A stretch of 27,300 bases of DNA from Candidatus Adlerbacteria bacterium (GTDB taxonomy: Bacteria > Patescibacteriota > Minisyncoccia > Phycocordibacterales > SBAW01): assembly GCA_903840375.1 (NCBI GenBank), contig CAIMFR010000018.1, positions 1 to 27,300 of the forward strand. The letters run 5' to 3'. The position numbers and the translations under genes were made by a program. The notes beneath the pieces were generated by a model. That model was not told the DNA's origin. It searched no databases and saw only the letters and a program-made list of their open reading frames with translations. Positions 1 through 6,235 of this stretch are shown piece after piece. How positions within the stretch are numbered: the first letter of the stretch is position 1; every line of letters begins with the position of its first letter.

Positions 1-213
1 GATGATCAGCGTGTGGAATCCAAATTGCTTGTCGATGGTTGGAATGTATTCCCGGCAGTCGGAGCTTTGTTTGGTCTTGAGCGCGAGCGGAACCAGTCGA
101 GTTCACTAGTGTCATATGTCTCTGGTGTGCGCTATCTGCAGGTTGGTGACACTCATAGGGTGCGGTGTCGTCTATTCCTCAATGCCCCGCTGGACGACGA
201 TTTGATAGTGTGA
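1..213 (+). CDS. 3' end of an unidentified gene (partial at window edge)
   Basis: An open frame enters from the left edge and stops at 211-213, giving 70 residues with no recognisable motif. A GTG at 13 could start a 66-residue protein, but the frame is open from base 1, so the true start is probably outside. It is followed within 35 bases by a strong terminator, which supports a real transcription unit ending here. It does not resemble the C-terminus of uL5 (rplE), the usual neighbour upstream of rpsN. Coding status is likely but not certain and the function is unknown. Confidence 0.4.
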   Translation, partial: DDQRVESKLLVDGWNVFPAVGALFGLERERNQSSSLVSYVSGVRYLQVGDTHRVRCRLFLNAPLDDDLIV

Positions 214-244
214 TGTCTCCCCAGCTTCATCCCATTCTCATATT

Positions 245-281
245 CCCGAACATCTGAGTCTCAGGTGTTCGGGATATTTTT
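245..281 (+). terminator. Intrinsic terminator before the ribosomal-protein unit
   Basis: The arms 245-258 and 260-273 are complementary apart from one G-U pair at the middle of the stem, and the loop forms from the innermost bases. The stem is followed by ATATTTTTA. It ends the partial gene at the left edge and separates it from the rpsN promoter. Confidence 0.75.
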
Positions 282-298
282 ATGGCCACCACCGTAAT

Positions 299-327
299 TT
301 GCACATCGGGTTGCCTTGTGCTAGTAT
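299..327 (+). promoter_or_regulatory. Promoter of the rpsN-rplO unit
   Basis: TTGCAC (299-304) and TAGTAT (322-327) are 17 bp apart, and a TGC precedes the -10 box (319-321), giving an extended -10. The predicted start of transcription is near 334. It is the only good promoter between the terminator at 245 and rpsN. Confidence 0.6.
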
Positions 328-334
328 CCTTCTA

Positions 335-356
335 CAAGCCAAAGCGGCTTGTTTTT
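335..356 (+). promoter_or_regulatory. Terminator-like hairpin at the very 5' end of the rpsN mRNA
   Basis: CAAGCC (335-340) pairs with GGCTTG (346-351) around a 5-nt loop and is followed by TTTTTGT. It has the shape of a terminator but lies at the predicted transcription start (about 334). A 20-nt RNA is too short for normal intrinsic termination. A 5' cap-like stabiliser or a site for feedback by a ribosomal protein fits better. This is inference from position. Confidence 0.4.
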
Positions 357-371
357 GTCTAAAAATCACTC

Positions 372-557
372 ATGGCTAAGAAATCCACTGTTGTCCGATC
401 GAGCCGTCCGCCGAAGTTTGCTTCGCGGGTAGTTCGCCGTTGTTTCCGATGTGGTCGCAAGCGTTCATTCATGCGCGACTTCGGAATGTGCCGAGCATGT
501 TTCCGCGAGGCAGCTAACGAAGGTCTTATCCCGGGCATACGCAAATCTTCCTGGTAA
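372..557 (+). CDS. rpsN: Ribosomal protein uS14, zinc-binding type
   Basis: The 61-residue protein is the short, zinc-binding form of uS14 (often called rpsZ), which sits in the head of the 30S subunit near the 3' major domain of 16S rRNA. Two CxxC pairs, Cys24/Cys27 and Cys40/Cys43, form the zinc knuckle. The C-terminus ends in the usual basic KSSW. It is first in the unit after the promoter at 299. No Shine-Dalgarno is seen before the ATG, only an A/T-rich stretch. In most bacteria rplE lies directly upstream, but here it does not. Length and motifs are fully typical. Confidence 0.95.
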   Translation: MAKKSTVVRSSRPPKFASRVVRRCFRCGRKRSFMRDFGMCRACFREAANEGLIPGIRKSSW

Positions 558-574
558 TTCTATACAAAAACTTT

Positions 575-964
575 ATGGTAACAGACCCAATCTCAGACTT
601 GATCACCCGCCTAATCAACGCCTCTCGCGTACATAAGGAGACAGTGTCTTTGCCGTTCTCGCAGATGAAGTTTGCCGTTGCAAACGCTCTTGCGAAAGAA
701 GGTTACATTGCCGAGGTTGATAAAAAGTCCAAGAGTGGCGGTGCGTTGTCCATGACTCTCGCATACAAAGCCGGCAAGCCGGTCATCTCCGGAGTGAAGC
801 GTATTTCCAAACCGTCGCGCCGCATGTACATGGGTATGCGCGATATCAAGCCGGTCAAACGCGGCTACGGTCTCGTCATGCTTTCCACTCCAACAGGGAT
901 ACTTTCCGGTAAGGAAGCACAGAAGCAGCGCGTCGGAGGGGAAGTGTTGTTCGAGATCTGGTAG
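575..964 (+). CDS. rpsH: Ribosomal protein uS8
   Basis: The 129-residue protein begins MVTDPISDLITRLINA, the signature start of uS8, and ends with GGEVLFEIW, the usual C-terminus. The central segment with KPVISGVKRISKPSRR matches the linker and RNA-binding part of the family. uS8 binds helix 21 of 16S rRNA early in 30S assembly, and in E. coli represses its own operon by binding the mRNA; whether that holds here is unknown. It lies 17 nt after rpsN. There is no SD before the ATG, which is preceded by an A-rich tract. Confidence 0.96.
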   Translation: MVTDPISDLITRLINASRVHKETVSLPFSQMKFAVANALAKEGYIAEVDKKSKSGGALSMTLAYKAGKPVISGVKRISKPSRRMYMGMRDIKPVKRGYGLVMLSTPTGILSGKEAQKQRVGGEVLFEIW

Positions 965-998
965 TTCATTCTGGTTCACTATCTACGATAAAAATTTT

Positions 999-1532
999 AT
1001 GTCACGACTTGCAAAAAGACCAATAGCTATCCCGACGGGTGTTAACGTTGTCATAACAGACGGCGATATTGCTGTGAAAGGTCCGAAGGGCTCGCTAACG
1101 AAGAACGGCAATCGCATCATCGACATTGAGGTTGGGCCGGATGGTGCGCAAGTTTCTTCCAAATCGCAGTCTCTCGAGTCGAGAGCTTTGCTCGGCACAT
1201 ACGCGTCGCATGTTCGCAATATGATAAACGGCGTTACAAATGGTTACAACAAAAAGTTGCTTATCGAAGGTGTCGGTTACAAGTGGGATGTTGCGGGAAA
1301 AGTTCTCAACCTCTCGCTCGGTTTCTCGCATCCGATCAAGATGGATATCCCGGAAGGATTGACTGTGAAGGCTGACAAGACATCGCTTACTGTCGACGGC
1401 ATCGACAAGGAGGTCGTCGGACAATTTGCCGCGAATGTTCGCGCGTTGAAGAAACCTGAACCGTACAAAGGCAAAGGCATTCGCTACAGCGACGAAGTGA
1501 TCCGCCGGAAGCAGGGTAAGAAAGCCGCATAA
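999..1532 (+). CDS. rplF: Ribosomal protein uL6
   Basis: The 177-residue protein has the N-terminal MSRLAKRPIAIP and the two repeated uL6 domains (roughly 1-80 and 82-177). The highly conserved C-terminal block PEPYKGKGIRYSDEVIRRKQGK contacts 23S rRNA near the sarcin-ricin loop. Length is normal. It lies 34 nt after rpsH in a region with no SD and no terminator, so it is co-transcribed with its neighbours. Identification is secure. Confidence 0.96.
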   Translation: MSRLAKRPIAIPTGVNVVITDGDIAVKGPKGSLTKNGNRIIDIEVGPDGAQVSSKSQSLESRALLGTYASHVRNMINGVTNGYNKKLLIEGVGYKWDVAGKVLNLSLGFSHPIKMDIPEGLTVKADKTSLTVDGIDKEVVGQFAANVRALKKPEPYKGKGIRYSDEVIRRKQGKKAA

Positions 1533-1538
1533 TATTCT

Positions 1539-1895
1539 ATGAATAAACCACAGGAAAAAAGAATGATTCGCGCCCGCCGCCACAAACGCATCCGCATGAG
1601 CGGTGTGTCTGGCACCGTTGCTCGTCCGCGCCTTTCCGTGTACAAGTCTAATCGTTACATGCACGCCCAGCTTATTGATGATACGGTGAACAAGACTCTT
1701 ATTGCAGGCAGTACGAAATCCATGCCGAAGGGAACTAAGAAAACCGACGGAGCACGCATGCTTGGTGCAGAATTGGCAAAGCGTGCAAAGGCGGCAGGCA
1801 TCACGACTGTCGTGTTTGACCGCGGTGGTTTCCGTTACACAGGACGAGTTGCGGCCCTTGCAGACGCAGCACGCGAAGGCGGTTTGAAATTTTAA
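1539..1895 (+). CDS. rplR: Ribosomal protein uL18
   Basis: The 118-residue protein has the basic N-terminus (RARRHKRIRMSGVSGT), the RPRLSVYKSNRYMHAQLIDD strand and the C-terminal FDRGGFRYTGRVAALADAAREGGL, all diagnostic of uL18. This protein binds 5S rRNA and helps to dock it in the central protuberance. The gene starts 6 nt after rplF ends. As elsewhere in this unit there is no clear SD. Confidence 0.96.
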   Translation: MNKPQEKRMIRARRHKRIRMSGVSGTVARPRLSVYKSNRYMHAQLIDDTVNKTLIAGSTKSMPKGTKKTDGARMLGAELAKRAKAAGITTVVFDRGGFRYTGRVAALADAAREGGLKF

Positions 1896-1904
1896 TACAA
1901 CATT

Positions 1905-2510
1905 ATGACTGACCAACTGAACAACATACAGACAAAGACTTCGACTCCTGCTCCAGCAGCAGCTCCGTTTGCAGCAGCCGGCTCACACGCTCCTCGTAAT
2001 GACCGCCGTGGCGCAGGGGGTCGTGGAGGTGATCGTGGAGGCCGAGGTGGTCGCCCATCCAACCGCCCACCACGCGCGAAGAGTGAGTTCGATCAGAAGA
2101 CGATCACCATTCGTCGCGTGTCACGTGTCGTCGCAGGAGGCCGTCGTTTCTCGTTCAGCGTCGCAATCATCATCGGCAACAAGAAGGGCCGGGTTGGCGT
2201 CGGCCTCGGCAAAGCAGGTGACACCACGCTCGCCATCGACAAAGCAGTGCGTGATGCGAAGAAGAACATGATCACCGTTCCTCTCACGAAAGACAGCTCT
2301 ATCGCGCACGATGTTTCCGCCAAGTATTGTGCTTCGCGCATTTCTATCATGCCGGCACCGGCGCACGGTCTCGTCGCGGGTTCGTCCGTCCGTCTCGTAC
2401 TCGAGCTTGCTGGTATCAACAACATTGTCGCGAAGATCCAGTCCGGTAGCAAGAACGGCCTCAACAATGCTCGCGCAGCTATCGAGGCATTGAAGACATT
2501 GAAAGCATAA
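1905..2510 (+). CDS. rpsE: Ribosomal protein uS5 with an arginine/glycine-rich N-terminal tail
   Basis: Residues about 62-201 are a normal uS5: the dsRNA-binding-like N-domain (TITIRRVSRVVAGGRRFSFSV, then NKKGRVGVGLGKA) and the C-domain with AHGLVAGSSVRLVLELAGI. uS5 lies at the mRNA entry channel and affects decoding accuracy. The first 60 residues are an added low-complexity tail: an Ala/Pro-rich stretch, then repeated R-G-G units at 33-50. Extra basic tails on uS5 occur in several lineages including CPR bacteria; the function here is unknown. The next gene is rplO after only 12 nt, with no rpmD (uL30) between them. Confidence 0.95.
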   Translation: MTDQLNNIQTKTSTPAPAAAPFAAAGSHAPRNDRRGAGGRGGDRGGRGGRPSNRPPRAKSEFDQKTITIRRVSRVVAGGRRFSFSVAIIIGNKKGRVGVGLGKAGDTTLAIDKAVRDAKKNMITVPLTKDSSIAHDVSAKYCASRISIMPAPAHGLVAGSSVRLVLELAGINNIVAKIQSGSKNGLNNARAAIEALKTLKA

Positions 2511-2522
2511 TTTTTTACTACC

Positions 2523-2978
2523 ATGCAACTTCACACATTAAAACGAAAAACACCGAACAAGACCGAGAAGCGCGTTGGTCGCGGAGGCGGTCGCGGTAAG
2601 ACATCCGGTCGCGGTACCAAGGGTCAGAAGGCTCGCGCGGGTCATAGCATCTGGCCGAACGTTCGCGAGCAGATCAAAAAATTGCCGAAGCTTCGTGGTC
2701 GCGGTGTCCACGGCCTACGCACTATCCAAGCGAAGTCGCTCGTGGTCAATGTCGCATCGCTCGAGAAGGCATTCGCTCCTGGTGAGACAGTGAGCCCGAT
2801 CGTTCTCATTGAGCGCGGCCTCATTCGTGTCCGCAAGAATGCCTCATCGAAGCCGACGGTAAAGATACTCGGCGACGGCGAGCTTACAAAAAAGTTCACG
2901 GTATCCGGTTGTATTGTGTCGGCGAGCGCGAAGGAGAAGATCGAGAAAGCAGGTGGTTCAGTAGTTCTTGCAAAATAG
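2523..2978 (+). CDS. rplO: Ribosomal protein uL15
   Basis: The 151-residue protein begins MQLHTLKR and carries the glycine-rich RNA-binding segment (residues about 19-45) with RGGGRGKTSGRGTKGQKAR. The C-terminal half has the expected globular domain ending GGSVVLAK. uL15 assembles in the core of the 50S subunit. It is the last ribosomal protein gene of the unit, followed by a 255-nt gap with a long inverted repeat before secY. No uL30 gene precedes it, which is a known trait of CPR bacteria. Confidence 0.96.
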   Translation: MQLHTLKRKTPNKTEKRVGRGGGRGKTSGRGTKGQKARAGHSIWPNVREQIKKLPKLRGRGVHGLRTIQAKSLVVNVASLEKAFAPGETVSPIVLIERGLIRVRKNASSKPTVKILGDGELTKKFTVSGCIVSASAKEKIEKAGGSVVLAK

Positions 2979-3013
2979 GTGAATAGAGTAAAGTTCTGTC
3001 ACATAAGGTTAGA

Positions 3014-3208
3014 GCGCAGGAAGCAAACCAAAGTTGAAGGAGGCTTCTGAGCGCGACGATGAAAAGTAAACTGCTTTACTTTTCATCCGGTGCAGAAGGC
3101 AAGCGCCGATGTTGAGGTTTTGCGAGGCAGGCGCTAGGGGAACGAGGATTGAGCGATTTTTTAGCAAAAAAATCGAGTACTCCGGCAACTTTGGTTTGCT
3201 TCCTGCGC
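3014..3208. repeat. Multi-arm inverted-repeat element between rplO and secY
   Basis: The outer arms 3014-3036 and 3186-3208 are a perfect 23-bp inverted repeat. Three further hairpins lie inside: 3058-3070 with 3075-3087 (13 bp perfect, 4-nt loop, extended by 3044-3049 with 3093-3098), 3102-3107 with 3130-3135, and 3154-3162 with the A-rich arm ending at 3175. Together they would fold as a four-way junction about 195 nt long. No open reading frame explains it. It could be a non-autonomous mobile repeat, an RNase III-type processing site, or a structured RNA. No flanking duplication was seen. Confidence 0.75.
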
Positions 3209-3233
3209 CAGAAAGTCTTGTATTAAAATAAAT

Positions 3234-4505
3234 ATGAATATTTTCCTAGAAAAAATAAAGCTTCTGTTCGGAGATAAGTCTTTGCGAAATCGCTTGCTGT
3301 TCGTGCTCGGCGCGTTGGCGGTGTTCCGCGTGTTCGCGGCGACACCGATCCCGGGCATCGACGCGGCGCAGCTCCAGCGATTCTTTTCCAACAATCAATT
3401 CTTCGGCATGCTTAACCTGTTCTCCGGTGGAGGACTTTCTAATCTTTCCATCGTCATGCTCGGTGTCGGACCGTACATCACCGCGTCGATCATCCTGCAG
3501 CTCCTCACGATGATGGTTCCGCGCCTAAAGCAGCTTTACCAGGAGGAAGGCGAGCTTGGTCGCACGCGTTTCAGTCAATACACACGTCTGCTCACGCTCC
3601 CGATCGCACTACTTCAAGGCGTCAGCTTCCTTTTAATTTTGCAGCGTGAAGGTATCTTTGCGCCGCTCTCTGGTTTCCAATTCGCAGCAAATCTTTTGGT
3701 CATCGTCGCAGGCTCGGTGCTCCTCATGTGGATAGGCGAGCTGATATCCGAGTTCGGTCTCGGCAATGGTATTTCGATACTCATCTTCGCCGGTATCGTC
3801 GCTCGCTTGCCGCGCGACATTAGTCAGGCGATCTTCTCTTTCACACCGGCACAGATCCCGACCTATATCGCCTTTCTCGCTGTTGCAGCTGTTATTGTTA
3901 TGGCGGTAGTTGTGGTCACCGAGGCAGAGCGCCCCGTACCAGTGACATACGCCAAACGTATCCGCGGCAACAAATTCTTCGGTGGCACATCGACCTACCT
4001 GCCGCTTCGTCTCAACCAAGCCGGCGTCATTCCGATCATCTTCGCCATATCACTTCTCCTCATTCCACAGATGATCGCATCGTTCTTCGCAACGTCATCA
4101 GTCGCATGGCTTGCGGGCTTGTCCTCATCGATCCTTCACGTCATGCAAAATCTTCTACTGTACGGGATCGTGTATTTCTTCCTCGTGTTCATTTTCACCT
4201 ACTTCTACACCGCAGTTACATTTGACCCGCATCAGATAGCAGAGAACTTGCAGAAGAATGGCGCGTTCATTCCGGGTGTTCGCCCCGGTCCGTCGACTGT
4301 CGAATATCTCGGCAAAGTCATCACACGCATCACGTTCGTCGGAGCACTGTTTCTAGGCGTCATCGCCGTATTGCCGATCATGATGCAGTCGGTAACTGGT
4401 ATCCAGTCTCTCACCATCGGCGGTACGGCACTCCTCATCGTTGTCTCGGTCATTCTCGACCTCGCACGCCGCGTCGATGCGCAGATCTCGATTCGCGAAT
4501 ATTAA
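3234..4505 (+). CDS. secY: Protein translocase subunit SecY
   Basis: The 423-residue membrane protein has about ten hydrophobic segments and the SecY landmarks: the N-terminal RNRLLFVLGALAVFRVFAATPIPGID, the GGGLSNLSIVMLGVGPYITASI plug/TM2 region, the TEAERPVPVTYAKR cytosolic loop, and NLQKNGAFIPGVRPG near the C-terminus. It is the channel subunit that works with SecE, SecG and SecA to export or insert proteins. Start at ATG 3234 is preceded by an A/T-rich stretch without SD. Its position after rplO is the ancestral order. Long inverted repeats lie on both sides of the gene. Confidence 0.97.
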   Translation: MNIFLEKIKLLFGDKSLRNRLLFVLGALAVFRVFAATPIPGIDAAQLQRFFSNNQFFGMLNLFSGGGLSNLSIVMLGVGPYITASIILQLLTMMVPRLKQLYQEEGELGRTRFSQYTRLLTLPIALLQGVSFLLILQREGIFAPLSGFQFAANLLVIVAGSVLLMWIGELISEFGLGNGISILIFAGIVARLPRDISQAIFSFTPAQIPTYIAFLAVAAVIVMAVVVVTEAERPVPVTYAKRIRGNKFFGGTSTYLPLRLNQAGVIPIIFAISLLLIPQMIASFFATSSVAWLAGLSSSILHVMQNLLLYGIVYFFLVFIFTYFYTAVTFDPHQIAENLQKNGAFIPGVRPGPSTVEYLGKVITRITFVGALFLGVIAVLPIMMQSVTGIQSLTIGGTALLIVVSVILDLARRVDAQISIREY

Positions 4506-4517
4506 TTTATCATGTTT

Positions 4518-4609
4518 GGAGTTCTTACTTACAAAACCAAGAAAATCGGGTAAGACTTGGCCTAGCGGCCCGGAGCGCACGATTTACTGGTTTTGTAAGA
4601 AAGAACTCC
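4518..4609. repeat. Long inverted repeat between secY and gmk
   Basis: Arms 4518-4539 and 4588-4609 pair over 22 positions with a single mismatch. The stem continues after a small internal loop with AAATCG (4543-4548) against CGATTT (4580-4585), and a small GGCC/GGCC hairpin (4559-4562 with 4567-4570) can form at the tip. There is no T-run after it, so it is not a classic terminator. It is a second intergenic hairpin next to secY but its arms do not match those of the first. Confidence 0.7.
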
Positions 4610-4638
4610 TGTCCACTTAAAATAAGTAAAATAGTATT

Positions 4639-5211
4639 ATGCACGGAACTTTTATTCTCGTTGTCGGACCATCGGGCAGCGGGAAGAGTGTGCTTTTGAC
4701 GCACTTGCACCACGTCATTCCGGAAGTAGTCTTTCCTGTTTCGTGCACGACGCGCGCCATGCGCCAAGGTGAGAGAGGAGGGAAGATGTATGATTTCATC
4801 AGCGACGCAGAGTTCGACAAAAAGTTAGCAAACGACGAATTTCTTGAATGGGCGGTCTACGGCGGGCATCGCTACGGCACGCTGAAATCGGCGATCATTC
4901 CGCACCTCGAAAATGGCGAGATAGTTGTCCGCGATGTAGAGACGCAAGGCGCGCATCAGCTGCAGAAACTTTTCCCGGTTGGCACAGTGAAAACAATTTT
5001 CATTGACGCAGGCGATTGGGAAACCATGAAGCGTCGCATCCTCTCGCGCGCGCCGATGACAGTCGAAGACCTCGAGGCCCGCCGCGAGCGCCACCAAAAA
5101 GAATCAGCATTTAAAAATGAAGCCGACGCGGTTGTAGAAAACCTAGACGGCAAACTGGAAGAAGCAAAAAAGAATTTTATAGAAACGGTGCAGAGGCTCG
5201 CCGGGCGATAA
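4639..5211 (+). CDS. gmk: Guanylate kinase
   Basis: The 190-residue protein has the P-loop GPSGSGKS at residues 10-17, the GMP-binding block SCTTRAMRQGERGGKMYDFIS, and the AVYGGHRYGT segment that follows in the family. It converts GMP and ATP to GDP and ADP in the cytoplasm. The usual EIDVQGA motif reads RDVETQGAHQL here, a small deviation beside the GMP site. There is no SD. A TAAAAT at 4627-4632 lies 6 nt before the ATG and could be a -10 box, but no -35 is visible. gmk between secY and adk is not the standard order. Confidence 0.93.
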   Translation: MHGTFILVVGPSGSGKSVLLTHLHHVIPEVVFPVSCTTRAMRQGERGGKMYDFISDAEFDKKLANDEFLEWAVYGGHRYGTLKSAIIPHLENGEIVVRDVETQGAHQLQKLFPVGTVKTIFIDAGDWETMKRRILSRAPMTVEDLEARRERHQKESAFKNEADAVVENLDGKLEEAKKNFIETVQRLAGR

Positions 5212-5254
5212 AAAGGGCTTAAATCGAGGCTCTATAGGTCTCGGCACGCGCAGC

Positions 5255-5287
5255 TTGACAAACCCATATGATGTGTAGTACACTACA
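5255..5287 (+). promoter_or_regulatory. Promoter with overlapping palindrome, upstream of the 5441 gene
   Basis: TTGACA (5255-5260) is followed after 18 bp by TACACT (5279-5284). The palindrome TGTAGT-AC-ACTACA (5274-5287) covers the -10 box, so it could be an operator. Predicted transcription start is near 5291, giving a leader of about 150 nt. Confidence 0.5.
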
Positions 5288-5320
5288 GATGTAGTTCTTT
5301 GAATCAAGAATCAGCAGTTT

Positions 5321-5380
5321 GCCACAGCAGAAAGCGCCCAATAACCAAGGACTTTTTCTGCTGTGGCGAAATAGATCGCC
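5321..5380 (+). promoter_or_regulatory. Structured 5' leader with two mutually exclusive hairpins
   Basis: A perfect 13-bp stem joins 5321-5333 and 5355-5367 around a 21-nt loop. A second hairpin, GGCGA (5365-5369) with TCGCC (5376-5380), shares bases 5365-5367 with the first, so the two compete at their junction. The leader ends with the SD AAGGAG and the ATG at 5441. Such an arrangement is compatible with a regulatory leader, but no known riboswitch was recognised. Confidence 0.5.
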
Positions 5381-5440
5381 AAGCTCCACCTCGGATGAGA
5401 GGAAAATCCAACGGGCAAATGAGCCCAAGGAGATACAATC

Positions 5441-6076
5441 ATGAGCACAGAATTCGCATCCGCCGGACTCACCGCCGGCCAACTCAACGCCATCGTCAAG
5501 AGGCTCGGTGGCCACGACATGGCGCTCCGTTTTCTCCGCGACGAATCCTCGGTTTCCGAACCGACTCGTTCGTGGCGTGAGAAATACGGCGTCATCTACT
5601 TCTCGGTCACCTCCGACGGCGCGACCGGCGAAGACTGGATCAAGCGTCTGGAAGGCAACGGTTTCCGCGTCGGAGACTATGCCAAGCAGGTGCTCCGTTC
5701 GCCGGACTTCAAACCGACGAGCGGTGTGACGACCGAAGTCGCCGTTCTCAAGGGCCCGCTCTTCGAGGACAACGACCGGATCACGAAGAAGATTCGCGCC
5801 GAGGCCGACCGCCGCACGCTGTCGAAACCAAACACCGAAGTCGCCTGCCTCATCCGTGAGAAGTTCACGGATGAGGAGATCGAAGCGATGGATCTGTGGT
5901 ACATCGTTGCCATGCACAAGCCCATCAACGACTCCGACGGCGGTCCGGGCTTGCTGCACGCGCGCCGTAGCGGCGGTGGTCGATGGCTCGGCGCGTTCAT
6001 CGACGGGCCTGGCGGCGGGTGGCGTCGTGATGGCGGGTTCGCGTTCGCCGTGTCGCAAGTCAGCTCTCAACCCTAA
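5441..6076 (+). CDS. Hypothetical protein of an apparent Patescibacteria-specific family
   Basis: The 211-residue soluble protein starts MSTEFASAGLTAGQLNAIVKRLGG and has no signal peptide or membrane segment. I recall similar proteins (TAGQLNAIVKxLGG near the N-terminus, GGFAFAVSQVS at the C-terminus) as multi-copy hypothetical proteins in Parcubacteria, but have not checked this and no function is known to me. The segment with STEVAC-like NTEVACLIREKFTDEEIEAM and the Gly/Arg-rich SGGGRWLGAFIDGPGGGW stretch are its clearest features. It has a strong SD (AAGGAG at 5430-5435), its own promoter and leader, and a terminator at 6114. Codon choice is GC-rich compared with gmk. The unit interrupts gmk and adk, so it looks inserted. 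Confidence 0.8.
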   Translation: MSTEFASAGLTAGQLNAIVKRLGGHDMALRFLRDESSVSEPTRSWREKYGVIYFSVTSDGATGEDWIKRLEGNGFRVGDYAKQVLRSPDFKPTSGVTTEVAVLKGPLFEDNDRITKKIRAEADRRTLSKPNTEVACLIREKFTDEEIEAMDLWYIVAMHKPINDSDGGPGLLHARRSGGGRWLGAFIDGPGGGWRRDGGFAFAVSQVSSQP

Positions 6077-6083
6077 GATCCTC

Positions 6084-6150
6084 GGGACTTCAGTCCCTTT
6101 GGACTTAGTCCTTAGCCCTGTTCCGATCCGTCGGAATGGGGCTAATTTTT
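6084..6150 (+). terminator. Terminator of the 5441 gene, preceded by two small hairpins
   Basis: The main stem joins 6114-6126 with 6131-6143 (13 pairs including two adjacent G-U pairs, 4-nt loop) and is followed by AATTTTT. Just before it are GGGAC-TTCA-GTCCC (6084-6097) and GGAC-TTA-GTCC (6101-6111), two small hairpins of similar sequence. The triple arrangement is unusual for a simple terminator. Confidence 0.8.
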
Positions 6151-6217
6151 CATATGTAATGTTTACGTGGTCGTCATTGTGCTAGTAATCTATAAAGTAG
6201 CGCAACGGAAAAGAGTT

Positions 6218-6226
6218 TGGTATATT
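6218..6226 (+). promoter_or_regulatory. Extended -10 promoter of adk-map
   Basis: TGG followed by TATATT (6221-6226) is a good extended -10 box; no good -35 is seen. Transcription would start near 6233, only about 3 nt before the GTG at 6236, so the mRNA is predicted to be leaderless or nearly so. Confidence 0.45.
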
Positions 6227-6235
6227 GGTTTAGTT

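Noticed and set aside
1095..1916. A 273-codon open frame on the minus strand opposite rplF and rplR
   Set aside because: It is antisense to two certain ribosomal-protein genes and crosses their boundary. Composition is Arg/His/Cys-rich as expected for a shadow frame.
3014..3208. Intact insertion sequence
   Set aside because: The element is too short and has no transposase frame; no flanking target duplication was found.
5219..6070. A 283-codon open frame on the minus strand opposite the 5441 gene
   Set aside because: It runs through the promoter and leader and has no family match. The plus-strand frame has a promoter, SD, terminator and a recalled homologue family. The long antisense frame is a by-product of GC-rich codons.
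6167..6235. Upstream in-frame ATG as start of adk
   Set aside because: The extra 23 residues are not part of adenylate kinases and the region contains the predicted promoter.
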